Under the pieces are notes generated by a model. The model had not been told where the DNA came from. It worked only from the letters and a program-made list of their open reading frames with translations, and did no database searches. The position numbers and the translations under genes are program-made. A stretch of 64,000 nt of DNA from Pseudofrankia nepalensis. GTDB taxonomy: Bacteria > Actinomycetota > Actinomycetes > Frankiales > Frankiaceae. Positions 1-7,801 of the stretch are shown here, piece after piece; the first letter of the stretch is position 1; every line of letters begins with the position of its first letter. The DNA lies in NCBI RefSeq assembly GCF_016786305.1, contig NZ_JADWYV010000006.1; one strand, written 5' to 3'.

Positions 1-472
1 GGTCGGTGCCGACGGCGCCGTGGCCGGCGACCCCGTGGGCGGTGGCGCCGGCCAGGCCCGGGAGCACGTGGCTGAGGGAGAGGGCGTCCCGGGCGTAGGC
101 GGTGACCGGGCCGGCGGTGGCGAGGGCGTTGACCTCCCTGGTCAGCTCGACCGCCGGGTCGACGCTGTCGAACCGGTCGGCGCAGGCCCGGTACAGACGC
201 AGTTTGTGGGCCGTGACCACGGCGCCGTCGACCAGCGGGTTGCTCGCCATCGCCTCGACGAGGCGGTGGTAGGCCGACGGCGGCGCGTCGGGCGGCAGGT
301 CGACGCCGCGCAGTGCCCAGGCCCGCCCCAGCAGCGCCGCCCACGCCGGGAACACGTCATGACTGATCGAGCCCGCCGTGGTGACCCCGACGAACAGCAC
401 CAGCGGGCTCCCCCGCCAGTCCGCGATCTCGTCCAGCCGAAGCAGCCGTCGACCCGCCTGGGAACCGTTCAT
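1..472 (-). CDS. Shikimate dehydrogenase-like protein, C-terminus beyond window edge
   Basis: Reading the minus strand from the ATG at 472 gives an N-terminal half that runs off the left edge. It has the shikimate-dehydrogenase substrate-domain pattern: 'LFVGVTTAGS' near residue 23 (substrate-binding serines), 'FPAWAALLG', 'LPPDAPPSAYHRLVEAM', then 'VDGAVVTAHK', where the lysine corresponds to the catalytic Lys of AroE-like enzymes, followed by 'YARDALSLSHVLPGL'. Actinobacteria carry stand-alone relatives of AroE with this pattern whose substrate is not established, so a role in the shikimate pathway is not certain. GGGCGG just upstream of the ATG can act as a ribosome site. The NAD(P)-binding half lies outside the window. 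Confidence 0.68.
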   Translation of the reverse strand, partial: MNGSQAGRRLLRLDEIADWRGSPLVLFVGVTTAGSISHDVFPAWAALLGRAWALRGVDLPPDAPPSAYHRLVEAMASNPLVDGAVVTAHKLRLYRACADRFDSVDPAVELTREVNALATAGPVTAYARDALSLSHVLPGLAGATAHGVAGHGAVGTD

Positions 473-593
473 CCGCCCATCACCCACCGATCCGCCGCCC
501 GACGGCCTGCCTGGCGTCGGCCCGAGGGCGGCGGCGCGGAGCCATGACTCGCCGCGGCCCACCGGTCCTGATCGGCGACGCGGAGCCGCGGAG

Positions 594-1289
594 TCAGGGC
601 CGGCGCAGCTGGTAGGTCCGCACCGACTTCGGGTCGATCAGCTCGAGGGTCCGACCCGCCGGGTAGAGAACCGCGTTGAAGACGCCGGCGCAGAACGAGC
701 CGCCAGCCTGCCGGCCGGGCAGGCCGGAACCGATCGGTTCCGCCTCGCCGGTCTCGGTGGTGAAGGTCAGCTGGTAGCCGTCCGCCGCGACGGTTCCCGA
801 GCAGGACTGCCGGACCCCGTTTCGATGGTTTCCCGCCAGGACGTAGTCCTCGCCGGTGAGCTGCCACTGCTTGCCGCTGATCGTCAGCTGGTAGTCGGAG
901 TAGCTGCCCGCCAGCGCGTAGTGGTGCACCCAGGGTCCCGCGGCTTGGGCCACCAGCTGGGTCGCCGGGTCCGCTGTCCCGGCGGACCGGCCACCTGGAA
1001 CCAGCAGCGCGCCGACGGTCGCCGCCGCCAGGACCGCGGCTCCGGCGGCGGCCGCCAACGCCCACCGGCTCCGCCCACGGGTGGCCGGCGTTTCCGGTGG
1101 TGTCGGCGGGCTGGAGCGGTCGACCGGCGGGGATGGCACGAACCACTCGGTGGTCGCGCCCTGCGCGCTCCAGGGCGACGGCGCGGCTGTCGTTCGGGCG
1201 GCAGGCGATCCCGCCTCCCGAACGACGGCGGCCAGCACGGGCTCGCGGTCCGAGGACCGCCCAGCTACGAGGCCACGCCTGCCGTCCAT
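594..1289 (-). CDS. Single-pass membrane protein with secreted C-terminal domain
   Basis: A 231-residue protein of no recognised family. Residues 1-75 are Pro/Ser/Thr-rich and probably cytoplasmic. Residues about 76-97 form one Ala/Leu/Val membrane segment preceded by 'RGRSR' (positive-inside). The remaining ~130 residues are extracytoplasmic, with two cysteines ('RQSCSGTV' and 'GSFCAGVF') that could form a disulfide. Motifs such as 'LTISGKQWQLTGEDYVLAGNH' and 'YQLTFTTETGE' suggest a small beta-rich lipocalin- or META-like fold, which is inference. It is preceded by a 400-base gap and is likely monocistronic. Confidence 0.75.
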   Translation of the reverse strand: MDGRRGLVAGRSSDREPVLAAVVREAGSPAARTTAAPSPWSAQGATTEWFVPSPPVDRSSPPTPPETPATRGRSRWALAAAAGAAVLAAATVGALLVPGGRSAGTADPATQLVAQAAGPWVHHYALAGSYSDYQLTISGKQWQLTGEDYVLAGNHRNGVRQSCSGTVAADGYQLTFTTETGEAEPIGSGLPGRQAGGSFCAGVFNAVLYPAGRTLELIDPKSVRTYQLRRP

Positions 1290-1691
1290 CCACGCCCCCG
1301 GTGGCTGCCTTCGGCCGATCAGGAACAGCGAGGACTCTAGCCGGCGACGGGTCCGAGCGCCCCGGTTTCGTCATCGAACGGAAACACTTTCGAAACAGGC
1401 TGCCGGTAGGGGCCTGGACTCCAGGGGCGTTCGGCCCGCAACGCAGCCGTGCCGGCGACGGTGGCCCGGGCGGCGACCTGGGTACTCGGCGGTGGGCTGA
1501 CCGGGGGCACCTGCCTCAGGTAGGCGTGGAAGCAGGTCGCCGGCCGCGACGAGCAGATCTCTTCCGCCGCGCCCCGGCGGCGGCCTTCGACGCCGCGGGT
1601 GCGGCCGACAGCCAGCTGACGGCCTGATGACCGGCGAAATCGTGTACGTGCGCCCTACAGACGCGAGCTGGTGCTTCGCTGTTTCGCCCCG
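1290..1691. other. Gene-free stretch (402 bases)
   Basis: Lies upstream of the membrane-protein gene and downstream of the beta-helix gene. Open frames cross it in several directions, but their translations are Arg/Pro-rich and low-complexity, as expected from high-GC DNA read out of frame. I see no gene, repeat or convincing hairpin. Confidence 0.5.
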
Positions 1692-3512
1692 TCAGGAACA
1701 GTCGACGTTGTACGGGCCGCTGCCAGCGTTCGTGACGACGTTGGAACACGAGACGACGTTGTTGGTGTCGTCGGGCTTGTGGATATTGACGCCATAGCCG
1801 GATCCGCCCACGTTGAGGGTGTTGCCGGAGATCACGTTCCCGGTTCCCCAGCCGTCGACCACGACATGTGTCTGGATCCCATCCAGCGGACTGTTCACGC
1901 CGGAGTTCTTCTCGATCCGCCAGCCGTTGCCCTTCAGGTCGATCCACGAGTCGGCGTAGTTGTCCCCGGTGATCCCTGACCCGTCGAAGCTGTTACCGGC
2001 GACGACGCCGCCGGTGGTTCCTTCCTTGATGTCCACGCCCTCGGCGGTGAACCCGCTCAGGGTGTTGCCGATGATCTGGTTGCGGTCGGAGTTGTCGACT
2101 CGGCCGCCGGAGAAGCGGTCCCAGTTCGACTCGGCCGTGCCGACGTAGATCGCCTCGCCGTAGCCCTCGTTGGTCCGCCCGGTGCCGTTGACGGTGACCC
2201 CCGCCACCAGGTTGTCGCTGGAGAAGTTGCGCAGGTGAACCGCCTCGTGCCCGACCTGCGTCACGGTCAGCTTGTGAATCACGGCATGGTTGGTCTTGTC
2301 GGCCATCAGACCCTTTTCACCGTTGCGGATCGTGAACCCCTCGAGCCGCCAGTAGTTGGCGCCGTCCAGGTGGAACACGTAGCCGTTGTCGACGTCTCCG
2401 CCGTCGATGACGGCGCCCCGCGAGCCGCGTACGGTGACCGGAGCCGCGGCGGTGCCAGGCTTGTTGCCGACGAAGTTTCCCTCGTAGACGCCGTCGGCGA
2501 GCTGGATCAGGTCGCCGGGCCGGGCAGCGGACAGCGCGGCGGACAGTTCGTCGCTGGTGGACACGTTGATGGTGCGAAGCGGCGCCGGCGCCGGTGGGAC
2601 CGAGGTCACGGCGGCCGGCGGCGGCGCGACGGCCGGCGCCTGGCTGGGGACCGTCCCGCCAGTACCCTCGCCGACCCTGAACTCGGCCTCGATCACGTCG
2701 GGGTTGCCAGAGCCGTCCGAGCCACCGGTGCCGCTGGTGGGCTCGGCGCCGTCGGAGGCCGCGTCGTCGTCCACCCGCACCCGGGCGGACAGCACATGAT
2801 CGCCGTCCGAGAGCTGGTCCAGCCGGACGGCGAACGGCGCGTCCCGATCGCTGAGCACGGTGTCGCCGTCGAGGGAGAACCGGACCCGTTCGACGCCATC
2901 CAGCGACGCCGTGCCGGCCACCAGGGACACCTCGACGCCGACGGCTACCGTCATGCCGTCCAGGGGCCGATCCCCTACCACCAGGGTCCACTTGCCGAGC
3001 GGCTTCGAGCTCGCGGTCGCGGCCGGTTGCGTCGGCGCGCCGGACGCCAGGCCGCCGTCCGCACCGGCGCCGACGGCCGGGTCGTCGTCCTCACCGCCCC
3101 CAAAGACCAGCACGGCGAGGAGCGCGACGACCAGCAGCACCGCGACCGCCGCCGCGGCCTTGCGGGGGCGGCTGTCGAGCAGCGCGGCGAGCCGCGCGCC
3201 AAGGCCCCGCCATCCGTCGCGGCCGCCCGGGCGGCGCGGCTCGCTGGTCGGGTCGGGCGCCGGACCCGCGGGGTCGTCCGACACGGGGTCGTCCGACACG
3301 GGGTCGGGCGCCGTGACCGTCGTCGTCGCCCCGGCGCCAGCGGCGGAGACCGCGGCCGGCGCGGCGGAAACCGGCTGCCGGCCGGCCCCGGCTGTCCGGC
3401 GCGGAATCGGTGTCGTTGGCGAGTCTGGTGTCGCCGGCGGCGAGTCGTGCCCGCGGCGCTGGTCTGGCTCGAGTTCCCCGGACGCGCGATCGTCGGGCGA
3501 GGTGAACGCCAT
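1692..3512 (-). CDS. Membrane-anchored right-handed beta-helix protein
   Basis: 606 residues. Start chosen at the ATG at 3512 because GGGAG lies 10 bases upstream; the frame stays open further upstream but reads as Arg/Pro-rich noise. Residues 1-118 are a disordered Pro/Ala/Thr-rich cytoplasmic region with a duplicated 'PVSDD' unit. Residues about 119-138 are one membrane helix. Residues ~170-260 form an extracellular Ig-like or beta-sandwich segment ('VRFSLDGDTVLSDRDAPFAVRLDQL'). The last ~300 residues are a pectate-lyase-type parallel beta-helix: 'LSAALSAARPGDLIQLADGVYEG', then repeated rungs such as 'NYWRLEGFTIRNG', 'NQIIGNTLSGF', 'GVVAGNSFDGSG' and 'GNVISGNTLN'. Such domains bind or cleave polysaccharide; no catalytic residues can be assigned here. 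Probably a cell-surface protein. Confidence 0.85.
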   Translation of the reverse strand: MAFTSPDDRASGELEPDQRRGHDSPPATPDSPTTPIPRRTAGAGRQPVSAAPAAVSAAGAGATTTVTAPDPVSDDPVSDDPAGPAPDPTSEPRRPGGRDGWRGLGARLAALLDSRPRKAAAAVAVLLVVALLAVLVFGGGEDDDPAVGAGADGGLASGAPTQPAATASSKPLGKWTLVVGDRPLDGMTVAVGVEVSLVAGTASLDGVERVRFSLDGDTVLSDRDAPFAVRLDQLSDGDHVLSARVRVDDDAASDGAEPTSGTGGSDGSGNPDVIEAEFRVGEGTGGTVPSQAPAVAPPPAAVTSVPPAPAPLRTINVSTSDELSAALSAARPGDLIQLADGVYEGNFVGNKPGTAAAPVTVRGSRGAVIDGGDVDNGYVFHLDGANYWRLEGFTIRNGEKGLMADKTNHAVIHKLTVTQVGHEAVHLRNFSSDNLVAGVTVNGTGRTNEGYGEAIYVGTAESNWDRFSGGRVDNSDRNQIIGNTLSGFTAEGVDIKEGTTGGVVAGNSFDGSGITGDNYADSWIDLKGNGWRIEKNSGVNSPLDGIQTHVVVDGWGTGNVISGNTLNVGGSGYGVNIHKPDDTNNVVSCSNVVTNAGSGPYNVDCS

Positions 3513-3733
3513 GTGCGATGTACTCCCGGGAGACACGAGCCGGTACGGCAGGACACCGGGGTGCGCCGCTCGAGGTCCGGCGCCGTGCCCGGGAAAGCCG
3601 GTCGGCGCCGCCCGCCAGTGACAACTCGGGGCCAGCTCCGAGCGTAGTCGCCGGTCGTCCGCCGCCTTCCGCCGCCCGCGTGACAAACGGCACAGTCGCG
3701 CCGGGTAAACCCCGAGGATCCTGGCTGTGACAT

Positions 3734-3776
3734 TTCCCGGCCAGGTGCCGTCCAGTTCCCGGCCAGGTGCCGTCCA
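3734..3776. repeat. 22-base tandem duplication
   Basis: Two adjacent copies of TTCCCGGCCAGGTGCCGTCCA (one base between them) at 3734-3754 and 3756-3776. An exact local duplication with no coding context. Confidence 0.85.
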
Positions 3777-3790
3777 AGTAGCCGAGGTAG

Positions 3791-3982
3791 TCACCATGGA
3801 CGCGGCGCTGGAACAGCCACAGGCGGTGGGGTGCCGCGGTGGTGAAGCCGGTCGAGGACACGGTCGGCCAGGTCGGCCGGCCAGTCGCGTGGCAGGTCGA
3901 ACACCTGCGTCCGCCGGTCGATGGTCATCGCGCCCGTCACCACCGCGCCCGCGCGCTCGACCAACGCCGAATACACGATCAC
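3791..3982 (-). pseudogene. Short ORF, possible 5' remnant of an ADP-ribosylglycohydrolase gene
   Basis: 63 codons. The stretch 'GAMTIDRRTQVF' and the ~12 codons before it align by eye with the start of the ADP-ribosylglycohydrolase gene at 48024 ('GVMTIDRRVRAL') and its upstream DNA. After that the similarity ends and no DraG-type motif follows. It may be a truncated copy or a chance ORF. Confidence 0.3.
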
Positions 3983-4129
3983 ACGTCGTACACGGCGAGC
4001 GCGGACTCCGCTCTGGCCAATCTCGTCGTGTCCGGGTGGCCACGCAGCTGAATGGCGCCTCTGGGAACGCCGGGCGGCCGCGGGATGCGGACGTGATGGC
4101 CGCGTGGGCGAAGAGTTTCCGCTGATCGG

Positions 4130-5410
4130 CTATGCGGCGCCGAGCAGTTGATTCATCCGTTCGGGCGTGATCGGGTCACCGCACAGCGGCGCGGCACCGA
4201 ACAAGGGGACGAATGCCGCACCGTCCGGGATGATCTGGACAACGCTGTAGCAGGAGTTCGGCTCCTTGTAGTTCGTGCTCAGGTCGACCTCCTTGGGGAT
4301 GAGCCCGGCGCCCTGATAGCTTGTCACGGCGCGCAGCGCCGCGATGAAGGATTCGCGGCTGGGGCACTGGCCGGCGAGTTTGAGGCCCTCCACGAACAGG
4401 TCGGCGGCGACGTAGCCGTTGACGGCAGTGTCCGTGGTCGCGGGTTGGATCTGCGGGGAGTAGGTGTTCATCGCCTCCAGGAACGCCTGCTGCTCCGGGG
4501 TATTTGCCTGCCATGGCTTGACCTGGTTGACGATGATTGCGTTCGCCAGGTTCTTGCCGTCCTTCTGGAGGATATTGTCGTCGTAGCCCAGCGGTAGTAC
4601 AGCGGCCTTGAGTTCGACACCCCGCGCGCGTAGCGCCGGCAGGAGTTTGATGGCGATGTTCGGGAGGACGACGCCGGCGAGGGTGTCGATGTCGTTTGCC
4701 TTGATCTGCTGGGCGATGGCCTCGAAGTTGGTAACTGCCTCGGCGACCTGGTAGGTCTTGACGATCTCGATGCCGGATTCCAGCAGGCTCGCGGCGAGCT
4801 GGCGGCTGAAGTCGGAGTTGGACTTGCTTCCGGAGATCGTGAGCACCGCCGCCCGCGTCCCGCCCCGCTCGCGGACGAGCTTGCCCCAGGCGGTGTTCGA
4901 GCCCTCGCCGAGATAGTAGAAGGAGAACATGTTGCCGCGGTTCTGCCAGAGTGGGTCGCTGCCCATGCCGGTGACCGGGATGCCCTGCTCGGCCAGCCAT
5001 TCGATCGAGCCTCCGGCGCCCCCGGGCGCCGTCATCATGCCGAAGACCCCCTCGTCCTCGACCAGCTCCCTGGTGACCCGGGCGTTGAGCTCCTGGTCGG
5101 CCTGGTCGTCCCGCCAGGCATAGGTGATCTCGCGCCCGAAGACCTCGCCGTTCGCGTTGGCGAGCTCCAGCCGGGCGTCGATCCCGCCGCGGAAGGCCGC
5201 GAGGCTCGCCGCGCCGTCGCCGGTGTCGCTCCAGGTCAGCCCGAGCTTGACATTCTCATTGGTGACGCCGGGCACGGAGGCGTCGCAGGACACCCCGCCG
5301 GCCGTGCCCGAACCGGCCTGGCCACAGGCGGCGAGGCCCACGGCGAGGGTGCTCGCGCTGGCGGCCAGCGCGGCGCCGCGCACTAATCGCTTCTGGACGG
5401 GTAACCACAC
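4130..5410 (-). CDS. ABC transporter solute-binding lipoprotein, branched-chain amino-acid type
   Basis: 426 residues. The GTG start at 5410 has AAAGGAG seven bases upstream. Positively charged N-terminus, hydrophobic core (11-28) and lipobox 'VGLAAC' with the lipidated Cys at 29. The mature part is a Leu/Ile/Val-binding-protein-like periplasmic binding domain (Peripla_BP_6): 'VKLGLTWSDTGDGAASLAAFRGGIDARLELANANGEVFGREI', 'LVEDEGVFGMMTAPG', 'AVLTISGSKSNSDFSRQLAASL', 'TDTAVNGYVAADLFVEGL'. It would capture a small acid, amide or amino-acid-like solute at the membrane. No permease or ATPase gene is adjacent, so it is an orphan receptor in this window; the nearby SDR and P450 genes hint at a catabolic substrate. 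Confidence 0.88.
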   Translation of the reverse strand: MWLPVQKRLVRGAALAASASTLAVGLAACGQAGSGTAGGVSCDASVPGVTNENVKLGLTWSDTGDGAASLAAFRGGIDARLELANANGEVFGREITYAWRDDQADQELNARVTRELVEDEGVFGMMTAPGGAGGSIEWLAEQGIPVTGMGSDPLWQNRGNMFSFYYLGEGSNTAWGKLVRERGGTRAAVLTISGSKSNSDFSRQLAASLLESGIEIVKTYQVAEAVTNFEAIAQQIKANDIDTLAGVVLPNIAIKLLPALRARGVELKAAVLPLGYDDNILQKDGKNLANAIIVNQVKPWQANTPEQQAFLEAMNTYSPQIQPATTDTAVNGYVAADLFVEGLKLAGQCPSRESFIAALRAVTSYQGAGLIPKEVDLSTNYKEPNSCYSVVQIIPDGAAFVPLFGAAPLCGDPITPERMNQLLGAA

Positions 5411-5869
5411 GGCACGGCTCCTTTGTCATGATCACGGAAATACTCCTGAGAGGCGTCCGCCGCGCCAGGAGGGCATATGGCAACAACGTGGTGGCCTCGC
5501 GCCAGAGAGGGAATCCGATATGGCGTGTATCGGTCTTCCAGGTTTTCTACGTTGAAGGAGACGCCTTCCTTCTCCCTCTCGCTACACCCACCTTCACAGG
5601 CGATTGGCGGACTCCTCCACGTCCTGGCCGACTATCCTGGACATGCCGTGTTCGGTGAGGGCAGTGATGGTCATGGGCTGATTTCATGGCCGGCGGATCC
5701 TGGTGCCCGGAACCCCGTCGAGGACGTAGAAGCCGCCGGGTCCGAGAACGTGGCCTTAGAGGTCGACAGGCGATCCCATGGAAACGCCGCCGAGAGCATG
5801 CCGCGTCGGCTTGGCGTCGCCTGTGCTCTGGCCGTAGGCGAGGGAAATCGGATATCCGCGCTCGTCAGC
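5411..5869. other. Intergenic region upstream of the solute-binding gene
   Basis: 459 bases between the start of the solute-binding gene and the end of the SDR gene, both on the minus strand. It must hold the promoter of the former. The long plus-strand frame crossing it reads as the antisense of the SDR gene. No palindrome or RNA element stood out. Confidence 0.4.
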
Positions 5870-6625
5870 TCAGGTGCGCCGGCCGCCGTTGACACCGATG
5901 ACCTGCCCGGTGACGTAGGAGGACGCGTCGTCGCACAGGAACATCGCCGCGTTCGCGATGTCCTCGGGGCGCCCGGCGCGGCGCACCGGTGTGATCTTGG
6001 CGAAGTGCTCGAGGGAGTTGGTGAAGTTGCCCTTGGAGATCTCGCCGAGCAGCTGCGGGGTGACCACCATGCCAGGCGGGATGGTGTTGACCGTGATCCC
6101 GTACCGGCCGAGCTCGAGGGCGAGCGCCTTGGTGAGCCCGATCAGCCCGGCCTTGGCGCTCACGTAGGCGGCCATCCGCTCCTGGCCGCCCTGGGCGCTG
6201 GACGACGAGATGTTGACGATCCGGCCCCAGTTCACCGCGCGCATGTCGGGCAGGACGACCTGGGTGACGATGTAGGGCCCGCGCAGGTTGACCGCCATGA
6301 CACGTTCCCACAGCTCGTCTGTGATCGACTCGAACCGGTCGAACTGTACGACGCCGGCGTTGTTCACCAGGATCAGCACGGGACCCAGGTCCGCGCGGAC
6401 CTGGGCGACGGCGGCGGTGACCTGGGCTCGGTCAGAGACGTCGACGACGTAGCCGTGGACGGCGTCGCCCTGTTTCCGCAGGCGGGCGACCTCTGCGTCG
6501 AGCAGCTCGGCCTGGATGTCGAAGACGGCGACCTGCGTACCACGGGCCGCGAGCGCCTCGGTGATCGCGAGCCCGAGGCCTGACGCCCCACCCGTCACGA
6601 TCGCGGTGATCCCCTCGAAGGGCAT
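5870..6625 (-). CDS. SDR-family oxidoreductase
   Basis: 251 residues, normal length for a classical short-chain dehydrogenase/reductase. Residues 8-18 hold 'VTGGASGLGLA' (TGxxxGxG cofactor loop), 'NNAG' near 88, the catalytic Ser in 'NISSSSAQ', then 'YVSAK' (YxxxK) near 155 and 'ITVNTIPPGMV' after it. It ends 'YVTGQVIGVNGG', typical of FabG-like enzymes. Asp in 'VAVFDIQ' at the end of beta-2 favours NAD(H). Substrate unknown. It is divergent from the NTF2-like/P450 genes and has a palindrome in its promoter region at 6694-6709. Confidence 0.9.
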   Translation of the reverse strand: MPFEGITAIVTGGASGLGLAITEALAARGTQVAVFDIQAELLDAEVARLRKQGDAVHGYVVDVSDRAQVTAAVAQVRADLGPVLILVNNAGVVQFDRFESITDELWERVMAVNLRGPYIVTQVVLPDMRAVNWGRIVNISSSSAQGGQERMAAYVSAKAGLIGLTKALALELGRYGITVNTIPPGMVVTPQLLGEISKGNFTNSLEHFAKITPVRRAGRPEDIANAAMFLCDDASSYVTGQVIGVNGGRRT

Positions 6626-7141
6626 GTGTGTCCGTCCTGCTGGCTGTGGAGGGTGGCTTGACAGTGCCCGAGTGTGGCGGGCAACATGCCCTTAATCAAG
6701 CGATTGATTTATTTGGTGGGTCGACGGCGTTGGCCGCCCCGCGTCCGGTGCTGGCTTGGCACGGACCGGCGGTCCACCGCCTCCCGAGCGTCCGCCGTCA
6801 CCGCGCGGAGGCCCAGGGCGCGTTCTCCGGGGGCGCGCCCTGGGCTCCGCGTGCGTCTCCCTTGCGCGTGGAACATCTCCGACCCACTGTTTCGCCCTGC
6901 TCGAGGAGAACTGGACTGATGGCGATCGAGGTGACGCGGCCCGCGAAACAGCCACCTGGAGTAGGAGACGATCACTCGGGAGAAGATCGTCGTCACGAAC
7001 TTCCACCGCGTTCTCGACCGTTATCCGGCCGGTGCCAGTCCTGGCCCGCCTCGGCGGGCCGCGGTCAGGCTGCCCCGCGACCGGCCACGGCCTGACCGCG
7101 CACGTCCGCGGATCCCCAACCTCACTACTGGGAGCATCGTT
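6626..7141. other. Divergent promoter region (516 bases)
   Basis: Lies between the SDR gene (leftward) and the NTF2-like gene (rightward). It contains the palindrome at 6694-6709. Short frames inside it give low-complexity translations, and I see no convincing gene. Confidence 0.45.
6694..6709. promoter_or_regulatory. Palindromic operator, TetR-like
   Basis: AATCAAGCGATTGATT: two perfect 6-base arms around GCGA, inside an unusually A/T-rich patch about 70 bases upstream of the SDR start. The CAAGCGnTTG core resembles operators of TetR-type regulators of lipid catabolism in actinobacteria. No regulator gene is adjacent. Confidence 0.5.
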
Positions 7142-7618
7142 ATGGCGCTCGCGCTGCGCGACCTTGACGAGGTCATCGACGACTACACGGGCCTCTCGAG
7201 GGTCGCGCTGGACTACACCCAACTGATGAAGAAGCTGGTCGACGGGGGCAAGCAGCCCGGATTCTCGGTCGACAGCTGGGCTCCGGTCGCCGAACTGGTC
7301 GCGGTCGACTCCTTCGAACGAATCGGCCCCTTCAAGGAAGTCATGGCCTGGCCGGAGTACGCCGCCTTCCTCACCCAGTGGGCACGGACATCCGACTGGG
7401 AATGCTCGTTCAGGCGGGTCACCGAGGCCGGCCCCCTGGTGCTGCTCGAGCTCGAGGAGCGCAGCACGGTCGGCGGGCACAGCGGCGCGGTCAACTCGGC
7501 GACCACCTATGAGTTCGACGCCGGCGGCAAGATCACCCGCCTCGCGGTGTACCTGCAGATGCAGTTGCCAGACCCGGAGATGCTCAGGAGCTACGAGGGC
7601 ATCCAGATCACGGAATGA
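7142..7618 (+). CDS. NTF2/SnoaL-like protein
   Basis: 158 residues. ATG preceded by GGGAG seven bases upstream. The layout (N-terminal helices, 'WECSFRRVTEAGPLVLLELEER', 'TTYEFDAGGKITRLAVYLQM') matches the cone-shaped SnoaL-like/ketosteroid-isomerase superfamily, where the terminal 'F.DGKI...Y' strand pair is characteristic. Members are isomerases, hydrolases or cofactor-free binding proteins. No catalytic Asp can be assigned safely. The P450 gene follows after 183 bases containing two strong hairpins; they probably act in one pathway. Confidence 0.75.
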   Translation: MALALRDLDEVIDDYTGLSRVALDYTQLMKKLVDGGKQPGFSVDSWAPVAELVAVDSFERIGPFKEVMAWPEYAAFLTQWARTSDWECSFRRVTEAGPLVLLELEERSTVGGHSGAVNSATTYEFDAGGKITRLAVYLQMQLPDPEMLRSYEGIQITE

Positions 7619-7655
7619 CGCGCGCGACCCGGCGGTCACGGCCCGCTGGGGCCGC

Positions 7656-7728
7656 GACGCCGGGCTGCGTCCTGTTGGTGGCCCGGCGTCAGGCACGGAT
7701 GCGCGGTTGCGCTGCCCGGCCGGGCAGC
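7656..7728 (+). terminator. Two tandem hairpins between the NTF2-like and P450 genes
   Basis: Hairpin 1: GACGCCGGGC (7656-7665) pairs perfectly with GCCCGGCGTC (7681-7690). Hairpin 2: the perfect palindrome GCTGCCCGGCCGGGCAGC at 7711-7728. No U-run follows, as is usual in high-GC actinobacteria. They may terminate or attenuate transcription, or mark a processing site between co-transcribed genes. Confidence 0.5.
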
Positions 7729-7801
7729 GACGGTTCAGTGGCTCTCCCGTTGACGTGGAATCACAGGGGGCGCGCGGCTGCCAGCGGAAGAGGATCACAG
7801 A

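Larger units (their letters stand above)
3513..4129. other. Gap between the beta-helix and solute-binding genes
   Basis: 617 bases with no clear full-length gene. Holds a 22-base tandem duplication at 3734-3776 and a short open frame at 3791-3982 whose start resembles the 5' end of the ADP-ribosylglycohydrolase gene near 48 kb. Probably a graveyard of gene fragments. Confidence 0.4.

Noticed and set aside
2235..3647. Plus-strand open frame of 470 codons
   Set aside because: Antisense of the beta-helix gene; Arg-rich and without family features.
5477..6583. Long plus-strand open frame of 368 codons
   Set aside because: Antisense of the SDR gene; translation is Asp/Val/Gly-rich shadow sequence without motifs.
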